A stretch of DNA of 64,000 nucleotides from assembly GCA_907163375.1 (NCBI GenBank), contig CAJQUW010006134.1, positions 186,001 to 250,000 on the forward strand, given 5' to 3'. Within the stretch, counting starts at the first letter, position 1, and the number at the start of each line of letters is the position of its first letter. Origin of the DNA: Prostheceraeus crozeri. Lineage: Eukaryota > Platyhelminthes > Polycladida > Euryleptidae. Of this stretch, positions 43,860-55,267 are shown piece after piece. The position numbers and the translations under genes were made by a program. The notes below the pieces were generated by a model. The model did not search any database. It worked only from the letters and a program-made list of their open reading frames with translations, and was not told the origin of the DNA.

Positions 43860-46433
43860 AAAAAAGTCGAATTTTTCAAATGCGGAATTGAGTATGAAGA
43901 TCGACTTGAGAGGTGCCAAAACTTCGGGTCAACCTTGGAAATGCACTAAAATACATTGGGATGATGATTGGAGCTCATGAAACATCACTTGTTCTGAAAA
44001 TTTGACGTTTTTCCTACAGGCAAAAATCGCGGATTGCCACTTTATTTGGCAGAATTGGACGATGAAATTTTGTGGAACATCGCATTTTCTACCAATGTTC
44101 ATGCTCCTATAACATTTTTTCACCGAAAGTGTCATCAGAAGAAATTCATAGAATAATATATATCGAAGAATATATATATTTCCGATTTTCAACCAAGAAA
44201 ATAGGGTTGTCGGGCATACTAGAATAAACGAGAAATACGGATAAGGGTCGACAGGATCGTCCAAATTTTTTTTGAGTTTATGACGTAATATTATGCATAA
44301 TTTGGCGTAGAAACCGAATATGTAGCTCGTTTTGCAATCTGAGCATGATAAATGGTCTTAATCATGACTTGAAATCGAAAATTTTGTATTTAAATCCTGT
44401 CTCTGCACCATCAAAATGTAATATTTTTGCATATTTCTCCAAAACAATGATTCTGTTGTTGAGTTCGGAAGTGCACATCAATAATAGCATAGTTTGGGCA
44501 GATATAGCCAGATTTTTTAGCTAGTCTGGTGAACTATTCTCCTCTGTACATCGAAAAAACACTAAAAAGAAGGGATATATCAATTTTTTAAAAAGATGGG
44601 AGTACGGATGTACTGAAGGGTTGCATTGACCGCAAATATGTCAAAACATCTGCAACATTGTCTGCAGAATCAATCTTATACAAAAAAGAGGCCTCATCAA
44701 CCGACGGATCTCATTTAGTGAATATTATGAAAAAATTATATATATTTAACGTGGTCTCTGCACCACTTTGCATCAAAATGGTAAAAATTTATTTCTGGAA
44801 AGTTTGTTTCCCCATCAGCTTGATCCATGGATTGCCACAATTACATATTTTAAGGAATCATGTCAATTATTTTGCTCTTAATTTGACAAAAAGAAAGATA
44901 AACAAAAGATCCAATTTTGTGTGGTGTTGGACATTAAATCGAGAACATCATAACATGGAGCCCAAAGGCAACGTGAAGATAAACTACATTGTTTTGGGAG
45001 TAAATGTGCATGCATATGTAGGAAAGCTGCTTGCTGTTTCACTTCCTTTCCAACGAAGAAAGCGCTCTTTAGAAGTGATGTCAGATTTACACTGTGTTTG
45101 TTTAAATTCTATACATATTTATTACAGAGCCGTTTTACTCATTTAAATTTTCGCAAATATTTTATTTCCATGCGTGCTAAAGTGGCAGATCATTTATATG
45201 ATATCTTTCCCTTGCTGTTGCTCATTCTCTAATCTATCAATGTAAATAGTTGCTGTGTCAAGTTGACAAAGAACTCATGCTTTATCTAAAATAATATTGA
45301 AATGCAGCGTGACTGGTGAGTCAAATCCAATTGTACGCAAATAGGAAAATATGCAAAAAGCCTTAACTCAGTATTTCCTTTTACGTTCAGAACATGTCAT
45401 CACGTCACGTTTTGGATGCCTTTTCCAATGGCAATATAAAATTCAACTCATTCTGTCATGTAGTCGACCTATTTACTGCTGCAGTGTTAAATGAAAGAAT
45501 AGAATTAGAAGACACTAAAATACAATCAGTCACAACCACTTCATGAGATAATGGTGAACAGTCATGCAAAGTTGTAGGTGAAATGGTCAGAGTCTCTGTT
45601 TGTGAGGGCAATGAAAGGGTCCAAACATGAATTCCCGAAGTGTTCCATTATAATCTTTCACAAATATTTGAACGAGAGGCTGAATCAGCAGGGTTGTCGG
45701 TGGACATGGTAGTCCAGCACAATCCCAAGAGGAATTTGCGCTGGGATCTTAACCCAACCGAATCCAAGCAAGAATCCTAGCATCAAAAATGTTGTCAATG
45801 ATACTTCTACAGTGATTGTATTGGTTGTCTAAAAACACATGGGCCTATAACCCAGCCTACATGCAGGCCTCGGTGTAGACCTACATTCCTACTTCTAGAC
45901 CTACATTTCAGAGAATTGAGAAGATTCTTCAATTTTGTTCTAAATTTAACTAAGGATATGTGTCGCAGCCCATCATATGGAATAAGAGATATAGGAATAT
46001 CAATATATACATCAATTATATATGCATATTCAATTGTTGAATCGCACGTTTACACTTGTGCGGTGTTTATTTGCCTAACCAACGAAAGTCTTCTGGACAC
46101 GTCCTCACAAGCCATGCATCGCAGCTTTTGTACTTTATTTTATTTTGTAGATGCAAATAGATAAGATGTTTTCTGTTTTGAGATTTGTATGTAAAACAAT
46201 ATTTGATACATACGCTCGTACAATGTTGGACCTTCATGGTATTGTTGACTTATCTTCTTTCTGCTATTCACTTTTGGCTACCCATTAAACGGACCAGACA
46301 CGTAAAAGTGCTTGCGACTGTGAAACCTTGTCGTTAGATAATTCCTAAGAGAGAACATATTTCCTAAGAACTCTCATGAAAGCAGTTGAATTGAAAACAG
46401 TTGACTTTTTCAACCCATACTTCGAAGAATTGT
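43860..46433. other. Interior of the candidate large element, left part
   Basis: No recognised protein. A 162-codon plus frame at 44658-45146 lacks any known motif. At 45391-45780 a plus-strand frame with about two interruptions reads HVVDLFTAAVLNERIELED and PEVFHYNLSQIFEREAESAG; its composition looks protein-like but no family was recognised. Confidence 0.4.
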
Positions 46434-46586
46434 GTTTCTGACAGGGAATGACGCGGTTAACCGGTTAACCGGTTAGAAAACTCTTAACCGGTTAAAAAGT
46501 CTTTAACCGGTTAACCGCGGTTAAAAAAAATGTTCAAAGAGGGTGTTAAATCAATATTTTATAGTAAGAATTAAGCATGTAACCGA

Positions 46587-46672
46587 CGTCCAATAAGGGA
46601 CGTAGCCAGAGGGGGAGCGGTGGGAGCGCCGCTCCCCCCTTTGAAAATCCTGCCTACGTCCCTGCGTCCAAT
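46587..46672. mobile_element. 70-bp hAT MITE nested in the BED-finger hAT
   Basis: 46595-46664 is flanked by exact 8-bp duplications CGTCCAAT (46587-46594, 46665-46672). Its ends AAGGGACGTAGCCA and (reversed) CAGGGACGTAGGCA form 14-bp inverted repeats with two mismatches. Inside is a GGGAGCG...CGCTCCC palindrome. At 70 bp it is close to the minimum for a mobile unit. Confidence 0.88.
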
Positions 46673-47045
46673 CAGTGGTAAAACTTTTAAAACATCTGCT
46701 TTAGATCATCGGAAAGGTGAATCTATTATTAGAAACAAAATTTACGAGAAACCGTTGCTTAACACTGGCTATTCAGTGTGAGAGAAACCAAAACATGTGA
46801 CTCACTTGTACTGAGGCTTTGAATTTCACCTCGTGGAAATCACTTTTGACATTTTGACGCACACCTTATTGTTCATAAAGTCATCGCTAGCAGAGACTAA
46901 TGAGAAACCAATCAGAGGACGGATAGCGTGCGATGGGAAGATTATTACAAAAAGAACAACACGATCGCTAGAAAATCTTCCAATGGCCTTAACTTCAGGC
47001 GTAATCTAGCAGAGTTTTATCGTGCATTGACTTCTTCGTTTCAGT

Positions 47046-47348
47046 ATGTCATCGTCATTTGTTTGGCAATATTTTAAGAAATTGGACAAAGAAACTGCTC
47101 AATGCTCTCTGTGTCCACAAAAGTTCTCACACAAGTCCGGGAATGGTAGTCTCATTTACCATTTGGCGAAAAAACATCATAAAACGTCGACTTCGTGTTC
47201 TACATCTACATCAAGCTCTGCAACATCCACTTCTCGTGTTGATGCATCTGGTCGACGCGTACAAACAGCAAACAATTCTACTGCTAGTGTATCTTCTCCA
47301 TCGACATTTTTAGTTACAAGTTCTAATAGGTTGATTAACCGCGGTTAA
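47046..47348 (+). CDS. BED-type zinc finger protein of a hAT element
   Basis: The 100-residue product begins MSSSFVWQYFKKLDKETAQC, SLCPQKFSHKSGNGSLIYHL, AKKHH. The layout (aromatic lead, Cys-x2-Cys, then His-x4/5-His) is a BED finger, the DNA-binding domain at the N-terminus of many hAT transposases, where it recognises the element's subterminal repeats. Residues 50-100 are Ser/Thr-rich and disordered. The stop codon is supplied by the GGTTAA repeat of the element's own right end, so the frame runs into the terminus. A full transposase has 600-700 residues; everything after the finger is deleted. If expressed it could compete with full transposase for the ends. That role is inference. Confidence 0.85.
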   Translation: MSSSFVWQYFKKLDKETAQCSLCPQKFSHKSGNGSLIYHLAKKHHKTSTSCSTSTSSSATSTSRVDASGRRVQTANNSTASVSSPSTFLVTSSNRLINRG

Positions 47349-47435
47349 TTTTTTCTTAACCGGTTAATTAACCGCGTTAATTATTTCTTAACCGGTTAAT
47401 TTATAAGATTAACCGCGTCATTCCCTGGTTTCTGA

Positions 47436-50400
47436 AGTTATTTCATAATTCGCTGTAGTATTTTTCGTCAAATTCACTGTTCACTTCGTGTGAGTATAGT
47501 TTGTCTGCTGTTGCATGTAATTGGCATTGCTGCATGCCACGTGTCTAGTAAAATATAATAACGAGTAAATGTAACTGGGTGATAACGGAAAGTAGACGAA
47601 ATTGCATGCGTTTAAAGGGAATGTGCTTGAAAGGAATACAATGAGCCTTCTAAAATTGCTCATTTGATGATAGATCTGCATGTTATACTCCCAGATTACA
47701 TTGTAGTGATAATCTTCTCAGCTGCTGTATCATCGCATTTCGATTTATGAAAAGCTCAAGCAAGTGGACGTATATCATCATCAGGTGTTTGCAGAATTTG
47801 TTCTGTAACTAGAGAAGCGTTTCCTAGTTGCACTCCAGTTCTTTCATATGTTACTAAACGTATAGGTTACCTGTTCGTTCTCTCAAAGTACACGAGTTAG
47901 CAATATCTCAAATTTCGCCTACTCGAAAGTAATGGAAACACCACTCGTGACTCTGTTGACATGTGTATGATTGCAAGAGCCTTTATCTTCACCGATGCCT
48001 ACAGACGAAGTTTCACACTATAGAAAATTAAGATTATCACCACTGAATCGCGCCTTCGATCAGCCCTCTCATTTCTTCGAATTTCGACAACATTTGGCAC
48101 AATTTCATTCAGCTTACACTTTTACCTGATTTTGCGCTATTTGTTGGATGAAGCAATGTTTTCTGCGGTCAACAACAGACAACTATTAAAAATATATTTT
48201 GTTGCATTAATGCTGGAGTTTTTCTAGTTTGGATTTAAAAGGATGCTTGTCTAATCAGCTCCGAGAATATGTACCCATCTTTTCAATGGCAGGCTTCAAA
48301 TTTGTAACATTGCCATACTCAGTCATTGGTTGAGTCATCATTTCCCACACTTGAGATCAGAAGATTTTTAATATCAGATCAGAGGAGGAATTGTCTCGTC
48401 TGCACCAGTTGACAATAAACAAAAACATTTTCTTTGCGCCGTAGGAATGCTGACGCCTGCATCCGACAAATGGATCGACAGGAGCAGCTCATCAATGATG
48501 ACACGACTGAGTGATAAGAGGGTCAACAACATGATATCTCAAAATAACAAAACAGACCATCACTCATTACTTCATTTATTTAAGCAAACCACACTGTTTT
48601 CTAAACCAAGTGTCTCGGCTGACCAAGTAAATCAATTTAGAAATTAGTTATCAGTTTGCGATCACATTTGATGAGAATAGTCTATACAAAACACGCAGGA
48701 ATTTTTCTGCTGTGCAACGATTTAGGAAACGGTCTGTATAAAAAAAACCTTAAAGCATCCTTAATAATAATAGATTCTTTATTTACTGAGGATGACATTG
48801 GTAGCATGAATCAATCAATAAATCCGTAAAACAAATCATTGATTACAAAAATCTCTGCAGAACTTGTTCGAAGTAGGTACTTGCACATATGCATAGTTGG
48901 CCTACTCGTTCTCGTAATCGAGAACCCTTTTCACTACCTCCCCAGATAGTGTACGGTCTGCATTTCCCGAAATCAACAGAGATTTCAACGGATGTTGTAC
49001 TCGTTCCTGATATTGGAGGTACACCGGGGCTCATACTATGTCTGGGCATATATGCGTCGACGCTAAGGGAAAATTGTTATTCCAGTTTCACTAAATATTG
49101 TCTAAATCCGCGCTGGATCCAGGGATTGATAGAATTCTGTTTGCTGCCTCTTTCAGTTGAGGAATTTTGTTAGTTGCTTAGTTTCTTCAGAATAATGTGG
49201 GGTACGGTCTCTGCTGGGCTTGTCCAAGAGAGTAATGGTCCGGACGGCGACGTTTTTGACAAAACAATTCTGATACGCAAAATCAAATTTCACATCTCTA
49301 CTGACGACTTCAATTAAAATTATGTTTACGTTCACTCCCACTTAAATCTTTCTCTAAGAAAAATTTCCAAGAATTTTCGATTCAATCTCAGGCTTCCATG
49401 CCTATTTCTAAATCCGAACGTGATTCCAGGAGTTTCTTTATTTTCATTATTCTCCGCTTTTTCGAAAATCATTCTCCATTTCTCATTTTTCCACCTTATC
49501 CTTTATTCCCTCCTTATTTTTAAATTATCATTCCTTTTGCAAATTTCGCTGAATTTTTTTCATTGTCCCGGTAATTTCACAATTGCATGCATTCACGTCA
49601 ATAGATCAGAAAGAAATAACGATGTGCGATAGTCTGAATCACAAGCTTCAAATGAATGTAAACTTGATATCGAGGATGGAATGAAAGAGGAAAACAAAAC
49701 CACAAATTCATTTAGGCTTATTCCTAATAAGGTGTAGACCTGAAGAAAAAATTAGGCCTATAGTGTTCTATAGATGTCATTACATTATTTAAGCATTGTG
49801 CTTCCAAAACATACCTATTAATTATCAATTGAAGCAACTTTCAGTAATAAAGAATAAATTCCTTCCATAATGGGCTAGTATGAAACATATGCTCATTTTT
49901 CTTAATTTTTTGTATGTCCATTTCTTTCGTGGACAAGACCTGGTAGTGCTACCTTATTTAAGTTTTTGGTGGCCCAATCCTAATGGGAATCCCAATACCC
50001 AACGGGAAGCCTGTGAATCAGTCATGCTTCATGAAATAAATGTAATGAGTGTGATAGTTAAGTTAGAGCTGAATTGCTAAAGAAAGTTTTTAATTTTTAG
50101 TTTACAAAAAGACCGAATAAATAATGTAACTATGGCCCTTACCTAAAATTCGAATGTGTTTTATAACTCAACTTAGAGGGATGTTTTGTAATTGCAAGTT
50201 AATCAGCGGATCTACAATTCAAAAAGGTTTCAAATTCACCATTCATCGGCAATCCAGTGTATTTGTATCGGAGTGTAAAGCTCCACTCCAGTGCTTCGGG
50301 AGTAAGCATACAAACATTGACTACCTGAGCCCTGCTACACTGCATCTGTACGTATAGGAACAGCAAAGAGGTTTTTAATATTCACGGAGGCATTGTCTGT

Positions 50401-51075
50401 AATAAATGGTGGTATTTTGCTGTAAATACAACGGGAGATGCTAACACAAGTGGTGGTGCCGGAACAGGTGCTACCGACGGTTTGCATCAGGCATCTGCTT
50501 ATAACTTCGCAGTGAACACTCCTCCTCGAAAGCGGAGAAAATGTTTCAACGCGGCTATCTGCCGAATGGACGATATTTAAAGATTAACTTTGTTATTTGG
50601 TAAACTCAACATAAAATGTAGATTCCCAAATCATACTTTTATAAATCAGCCGACCTATTTTCTTAGTGAAGACAAACTTTCAGAAGATAGTAATTTAAAC
50701 GTACATTTTTAAACAATTCCCATATCATATCTCATTCGAAAATGATGTCATTTTATGTGCAACAACATTGAAATCGAAGGCAAAGCATCACATAATTAAA
50801 ATTATATTATTGTGCTATTGTTATTATAATGTTAGAAAAAGTGTCAAGTATTAAAATGCAAAAGTTCCATGCAGATCTTCTTTGATTCGGCCTTACAGCA
50901 AACTTGTTTTCTTTAGTTTTTATAGATAGTTATCATTCCATCGCTCATTTTATAGTTACTTAAAAAAAGAAGATTTGATTTAATTTGATAATATTGCCAT
51001 GGTAAATGCTTTCCTGTAGGTAACGTTATCGGAATGCTAAGTAGTTGCGTGAGTCTGAACAGAATTCGTTTACAT
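47436..51075. other. Interior of the candidate large element, right part
   Basis: No recognised gene. Candidate plus-strand exon-like frames at 48445-48643 (after TTTGCGCCGTAG) and 50359-50580 (NTPPRKRRKCF, a nuclear-signal-like run) are open but unsupported. 48889-49173 is open on both strands without known motifs. Confidence 0.4.
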
Positions 51076-51351
51076 GTGGTGCAGAGACAGGACAAAAAGG
51101 TGCAGAGACATGGAATACTGGAGCAGAGACAGGCGTTGTTTCAAAAAGAATCCGTTTTGGTGGTGCAGAGACATGATATATGGTGCAGAGACATGGGGTT
51201 TTGGAGCACAGACAGTATGTTGTGGAGCAGAGACAGGGGTGAATGGTGCAGAGACAGGACTTAGATATATGAATTTCTTGAAAATTGGAGCAGAGACAGG
51301 GGATGTGGTGCAGAGACAGGACATGTGAGTGGAGCTGAGACAGGAGATAAG
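51076..51351 (-). repeat. Interspersed TGGTGCAGAGACAGG array and right inverted repeat
   Basis: About eleven copies of GGTGCAGAGACAGG or its variant GGAGCAGAGACAGG, separated by 6 to 35 bases of differing sequence. The last unit (51328-51351) is the 24-bp reverse complement of 43836-43859. Spacers vary in length and sequence, and repeats are imperfect. Confidence 0.85.

Positions 51352-51380
<29 letters not shown>
51352..51380. repeat. (TA)n microsatellite
   Basis: A 29-bp (TA)n run at the outer side of the right inverted repeat, mirroring the 46-bp run at 43790. Confidence 0.95.
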
Positions 51381-51382
<2 letters not shown>

Positions 51383-51479
51383 CAATATAAGGCCTTTAAT
51401 CGTCAAAGTTGAATTGAATTAATCAAAAGGCATTGTATTTGTGAAGGACAAAGTCATTTTTGCAAATTTCAGTCATACC

Positions 51480-51875
51480 TGACATCTCTTAGACGTTTTG
51501 GATCAACCGTCGAAGAGATGACAGATTGTGGTGTTTTTTATATTTTTTGAAGAAGCGATAGCTCGCGCCTTAATGTGCAATATACCTGTGGATAAATGAC
51601 AAATGGACCTCTTATATGTTAAACTGGCGTAAAGATTGGTTCGAAACTTCTTAGTCCAGAGCAAACTAAAGTGGCGTCGAAGAGATGACGAATTGTGGTG
51701 ACATTTTTTCCCAAAAATGGCTTTTTTTATTTCTCAGAAGAACTATGTTTGAAGGATGACTAAAATGCTTCCTCTATATCAAAGAAGTTTGCGTAACAAA
51801 AGTTTCCATGAAATCACGAGTCTCTATCATTGCTTTAACTCCGAATACATGGCGTCGAAGAGATGACGAAAACGT
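51480..51875 (+). repeat. Three spaced GTCGAAGAGATGACG motifs
   Basis: Copies at about 51508, 51673 and 51852, spaced about 165-180 bp. An inverted copy (GACATCTCTTAGACG) at 51485-51500 pairs with the first to form a hairpin. Sequences between copies are not obviously repeated. Confidence 0.7.
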
Positions 51876-52743
51876 CATGACACAAAATTTTGGGGACATC
51901 GGTTTTTAGTCTCTAAAACTCCAAATAATGAATTTCAAGACAACTACGATATATCACAGATAACGTGGGTGAATGACATTATGTACAGCATAAAAGAGCT
52001 TTGGACAGTTGCCTGCTGAACATGCTCCACAGGCTTCTGAAAAGTAGATAAATTTCCGGGGACATGCAAAAATCGGGTATTTTCAGAATTCAAGCGAAAG
52101 AAAAATATACTATACAGTCAAATATATAAAAAATGATGTATGGACCGGATAGAGCAAAATGATGTATTGTAGTTGATTATTTGATCCATGGAGGAATAGA
52201 GGTACTGGAGTAGACGCAGGATCTATATCAAGTCAAGGTCATACAAGTGGAGTCCATTTAAATTCATTATTTCAGAGTCATTTAATTATACATATCAGTT
52301 ATATTAGTAATTTTATAAGTAACAAAGTTGTTATAATCATTTTTAGACGTGGAGATAACCAGAAAATTCAGAAACAAGCTATTCTGATTACTAACGTGTG
52401 ATTGGATAATACTTGCACGTGATGAAACGCCATTATAGATCCATATATGTGTTTTTGTTGCTTTTTCTCGACATGGTTTGAAAAACTTAATCATTTAAAT
52501 TAATTTTATATTAGTTCAATGTAATAGTATTACACATAACAATATAAACATTGTTATGTGTTTGCAGACGTAATTATGAACTTTGCTCCTTAATATGTGT
52601 GACGTCACATGCTACGAGTGACATAGAATACACAGGAACGCAAGCATTTTGCATCTGTCTTGTGTTTGATCACCGACTACGCTTTTTTTGGGTCCTTCGC
52701 CACGACCGCTACGCCATCAAAATCGTCGTTACATCCACCGTAA

Positions 52744-52926
52744 ATGTCGTATCGCTGCTGTGTTCAAAATTGTAGGACTGGGTATGGAGCGAAGAAAGCA
52801 CGTAACTTGCACGTGTTTCGAATTCCCGAGGCCGACTACAAATTGTTTGAGAAAGCCATTCCTCGCGCCAACTTTAGAATATCACCTTCGACGCGCATTT
52901 GTTCACTGCATTTCGACACATCATAG
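52744..52926 (+). pseudogene. THAP DNA-binding domain of a P-like transposase
   Basis: MSYRCCVQNCRTGYGAKKAR, NLHVFRIPEADYKLFEKAIP, then TRICSLHFDTS. This has the C2CH zinc arrangement (CxxxxC near the start, CSLH at the end) and the LHVFRIP motif of THAP domains, which bind P-element ends. The frame stops right after HFDTS, where a THAP protein would continue, so the domain is cut off from the transposase body by a stop and frame changes. Confidence 0.88.
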
Positions 52927-53408
52927 CTTTGACTACAGCTCTACAGATACGAACTCAAGTAGAGAAAAGTCAACTTTGAAGAATCCTCGTCTTAAAACTG
53001 GATCAATTCCTACCATGTTTCTCAACCTGTCCATCCTATCTATCTCGACCCAGCACCTACTACCAAGAACAACAGCTACAAGCTCAAGATATATTGATCA
53101 ATTCGAACCTTCGGCAGTGAGTGAACTATTTCGATTCTTTAAATGAAACTAACAAATTGAGAATCTGAAATCAATTATGATTTCAAAGAGGTTACGTCGA
53201 ATTCAGTCCTATGCTCTCCGTGACGAATGAATTATTGACTATTTATAATCCACGATGAACAGCCATCACAGGATACTTGGTCGCATGGAGATTTCATCTG
53301 ACGTTTACTTTCAGGGGATATATTCTAGACTCCGTTATAAATGCCGAAGAGTTCAATCATCTCCTTAGTGTACAGTAAGCAGGTAACATACTTCACTGAA
53401 TTATCAAA

Positions 53409-54478
53409 TTGTCTTACTGTAATCAAAACAAAACGGAATTGCTTGACACAGGAGTGCATCAAAAATTGTTTGATTGTATCAAAACACTTGACGAGAAGAT
53501 AGACGATGATTTTCTAGATTTCATTTCGGAACAGTTGAAATTGAGGTCAATTTCTCCAAATCGGCGTCGATATTCATCACAGTTATATGCGCATGCCTAC
53601 TTTTGGCGATCGGCTAGTTCTTCTTGCTACAAACAGTTGTGTGAAGTTCTTTGTCTTCTGTGGGAGTTTGAGCTGTTGTGCGTTGCCGTTCCGTTCGCAT
53701 ATTGGAAGTCTGTGTGTGATTATCTAATCGCGACTTTCCCTCTTCCCGTGCTAACTGCATGTGACGTCACTATTGACCATTAGCTGTGAATAAAGCTGAA
53801 ACTCATATCACATCAAGTATGACATAAGCATGTTCTATTGAGAAGAGAGCACCTTCTTATTGACACGAATTGCTGTTTTTCCTTGCGTCAATACATCTTC
53901 CTTCTATGAAGACCCTGAATCGATTATCATCGGCTATTCCCTCTGACGCAAACCGACAATATTTGAGTGTTAGATGTCAACATCTGTCTGATGAAGAGAA
54001 AACTTGCATTCTTCTGATCGATGGGGTTTATACGGCGGAAAAAATGGAGCTGAATGCAACGGGTCAAATGGTTGGCCAAACAAAATCCGGAGAAAAAGCC
54101 AAGACTGTATTGGCATTCATGGTCAAGTCTCTGAGATCATCTTTTTCTGAAATAGTCTCACTAATTCCAGTGAGGAACTTGACAGGAATAGAATTAAAAT
54201 CACATTTCGAAGTGATGGATTTGCTGAAAGACTTCCTATTCATACAAGTAGTCTCTGTTGATAACCACTCAATCAATCGAACGCTCTACTCTCTTATACG
54301 ATCGTCAGAAAACGCTGAAATTCCATCAATAGCTGAACATCCGATAAACTCCAACGAGAAACTTTTTTTACTTTTTGACTCGACGCACAATCTCAAGAAC
54401 GTCTTCAACAATTTCCATGTTCGTCAAGTTTTCCGGTATCCTACACTTGATGGAGAATTATATGAAAAGCAGTCTTAG
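53409..54478 (+). pseudogene. P-like transposase, central part
   Basis: A first frame (53409-53783) covers the region after the THAP domain (FISEQLKLRSISPNRRRYSS). After a frame change near 53800, a 202-codon frame (53870-54478) carries LPSMKTLNRLSSAIP, CILLIDGVYTAEKMELNATG, KTVLAFMVKSLRSSFSEI, VVSVDNHSINRTLYSLI and LFLLFDSTHNLKNVFNNF. These are the conserved RNase H-like segments of P/THAP9 transposases; the Asp of LLIDGVY and of DNH are the expected first and second acidic residues. The frame ends at 54478 and the C-terminal third with the last acidic residue is missing, so the enzyme is dead although the ends look usable. Confidence 0.88.
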
Positions 54479-54859
54479 GCAGTCTTTTATATGAATAGAC
54501 TATCCAAACATACCAGCATTGAAAAACTAATTGATAGTTATTAGGTCCTATATTGTTACCGTATTCGATATGAAAATTGAGAACAAAAATAACTAAAAAA
54601 TATATAGTGATGTAAACAGTTAAGTATGCAATTAGGCTGGATAAGACAGATTATTATTTACTATGTATTACTGGGACATGTAAGCATATGTGGAAGGGTA
54701 TGTATGTAGGGTATATAAAAAATGCAGGCATGACAATTAATTCAAAAATGTGTCCTAGAATACCAACTACAAAATTTCGATAAAATAATTTAGGACTCCA
54801 CTTGTACGTGCATTATTTCTGTGTCCACTCCAGTACCTCTATTCCTCCATGATTTGATC

Positions 54860-55119
54860 AATAAATTTGCGCAATCCAGGGAAGGACAGAAAAATTGCAA
54901 AAAGTTCACATTTTTCTGGATTTCACCACACATGCTTTTGAGAAAATGTCTCAATCAAGATAAATTATTTTTTTGTCTACAAATTTTTGTTATTGCAACT
55001 GCAATACACCATCAGGCAAGATAATGTGATAGAAGAATCACAAAACAATTTTAAAAATTTGTATGAAAATGCAGAAGCTATGCCACTATAGATCTGTGTA
55101 CTTTATGTGCTGATAATAG
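54860..55119. other. No gene seen
   Basis: Short AT-rich spacer between the P-like element and a fold-back repeat. Confidence 0.5.
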
Positions 55120-55267
55120 TTATTTACGCAAATAGTGCAAAATATCCATCTTTATTGCTTTCTTCGAGGTCAACATATCTATGCACGAGCCCGAAGGCGA
55201 AGCCATAGAATGTTGATCGAGGAGAAAGCATTTAAGATGGATATCTTTGCACGAGTTGTGTAGGTAA
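55120..55267. repeat. Fold-back repeat
   Basis: Arms 55120-55176 and 55210-55267 are reverse complements at roughly 75 percent, sharing GCAAAATATCCATCTT-like and GAGGTCAACAT-like words around a 33-base centre that contains CGAGCCCGAAGGCGAAG. Likely a fold-back MITE. A separate palindrome ATTACTGCAC/GTGCAGTAAT lies at 55427-55450, and the word TTTTATTTTTCACC at 55269 recurs inverted at 55499. Confidence 0.75.

Larger units (their letters stand above)
46434..47435 (+). mobile_element. hAT element with BED-finger ORF and 8-bp target duplication
   Basis: The element occupies 46442-47427 (986 bp) between exact duplications GTTTCTGA (46434-46441, 47428-47435). Its inverted repeats CAGGGAATGACGCGGTTAA are identical over 19 bp. 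The subterminal regions on both sides are packed with the palindromes TTAACCGGTTAA and AACCGCGGTT. One gene for a BED finger is inside; the catalytic part of the transposase is gone. A 70-bp MITE is inserted at 46595-46664. Confidence 0.95.
52179..54859 (+). mobile_element. P-element-like DNA transposon with both ends
   Basis: The element spans 52187-54851 (2665 bp) with exact 8-bp target duplications ATTTGATC (52179-52186, 54852-54859). Terminal inverted repeats begin CATGGAGGAATAGAGGTACT and match over 34 bp with two differences. Internal inverted repeats ACAAGTGGAGTCC lie at 52243-52255 and, reversed, 54793-54805, about 50 bp from each end. The CAT start, 8-bp duplication and paired internal repeats are the architecture of Drosophila P elements. 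Inside are a THAP domain and part of a P-type transposase. Confidence 0.93.

Noticed and set aside
45391-45780. Decayed 130-codon plus-strand frame that looks protein-like
   Set aside because: Unassigned and interrupted about twice; frames with that few stops occur by chance in a window this size.
48843-49049. Minus-strand frame with a Pro-Gly-Val-Pro-Pro motif considered as an upstream MRPL3 exon
   Set aside because: The expected strand (PGTPL, HFRPGxYVDV) is not matched and no suitable splice sites join it to 37662.
51076-51342. CRISPR-like look of the repeat array
   Set aside because: Eukaryotic setting, repeats of only 14 bases and imperfect, spacers of widely unequal length, no Cas genes.
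51026-51406. 126-codon minus-strand frame with repeated Pro-Val-Ser-Ala-Pro
   Set aside because: By-product of the GTGCAGAGACAGG array and the (TA)n tract.
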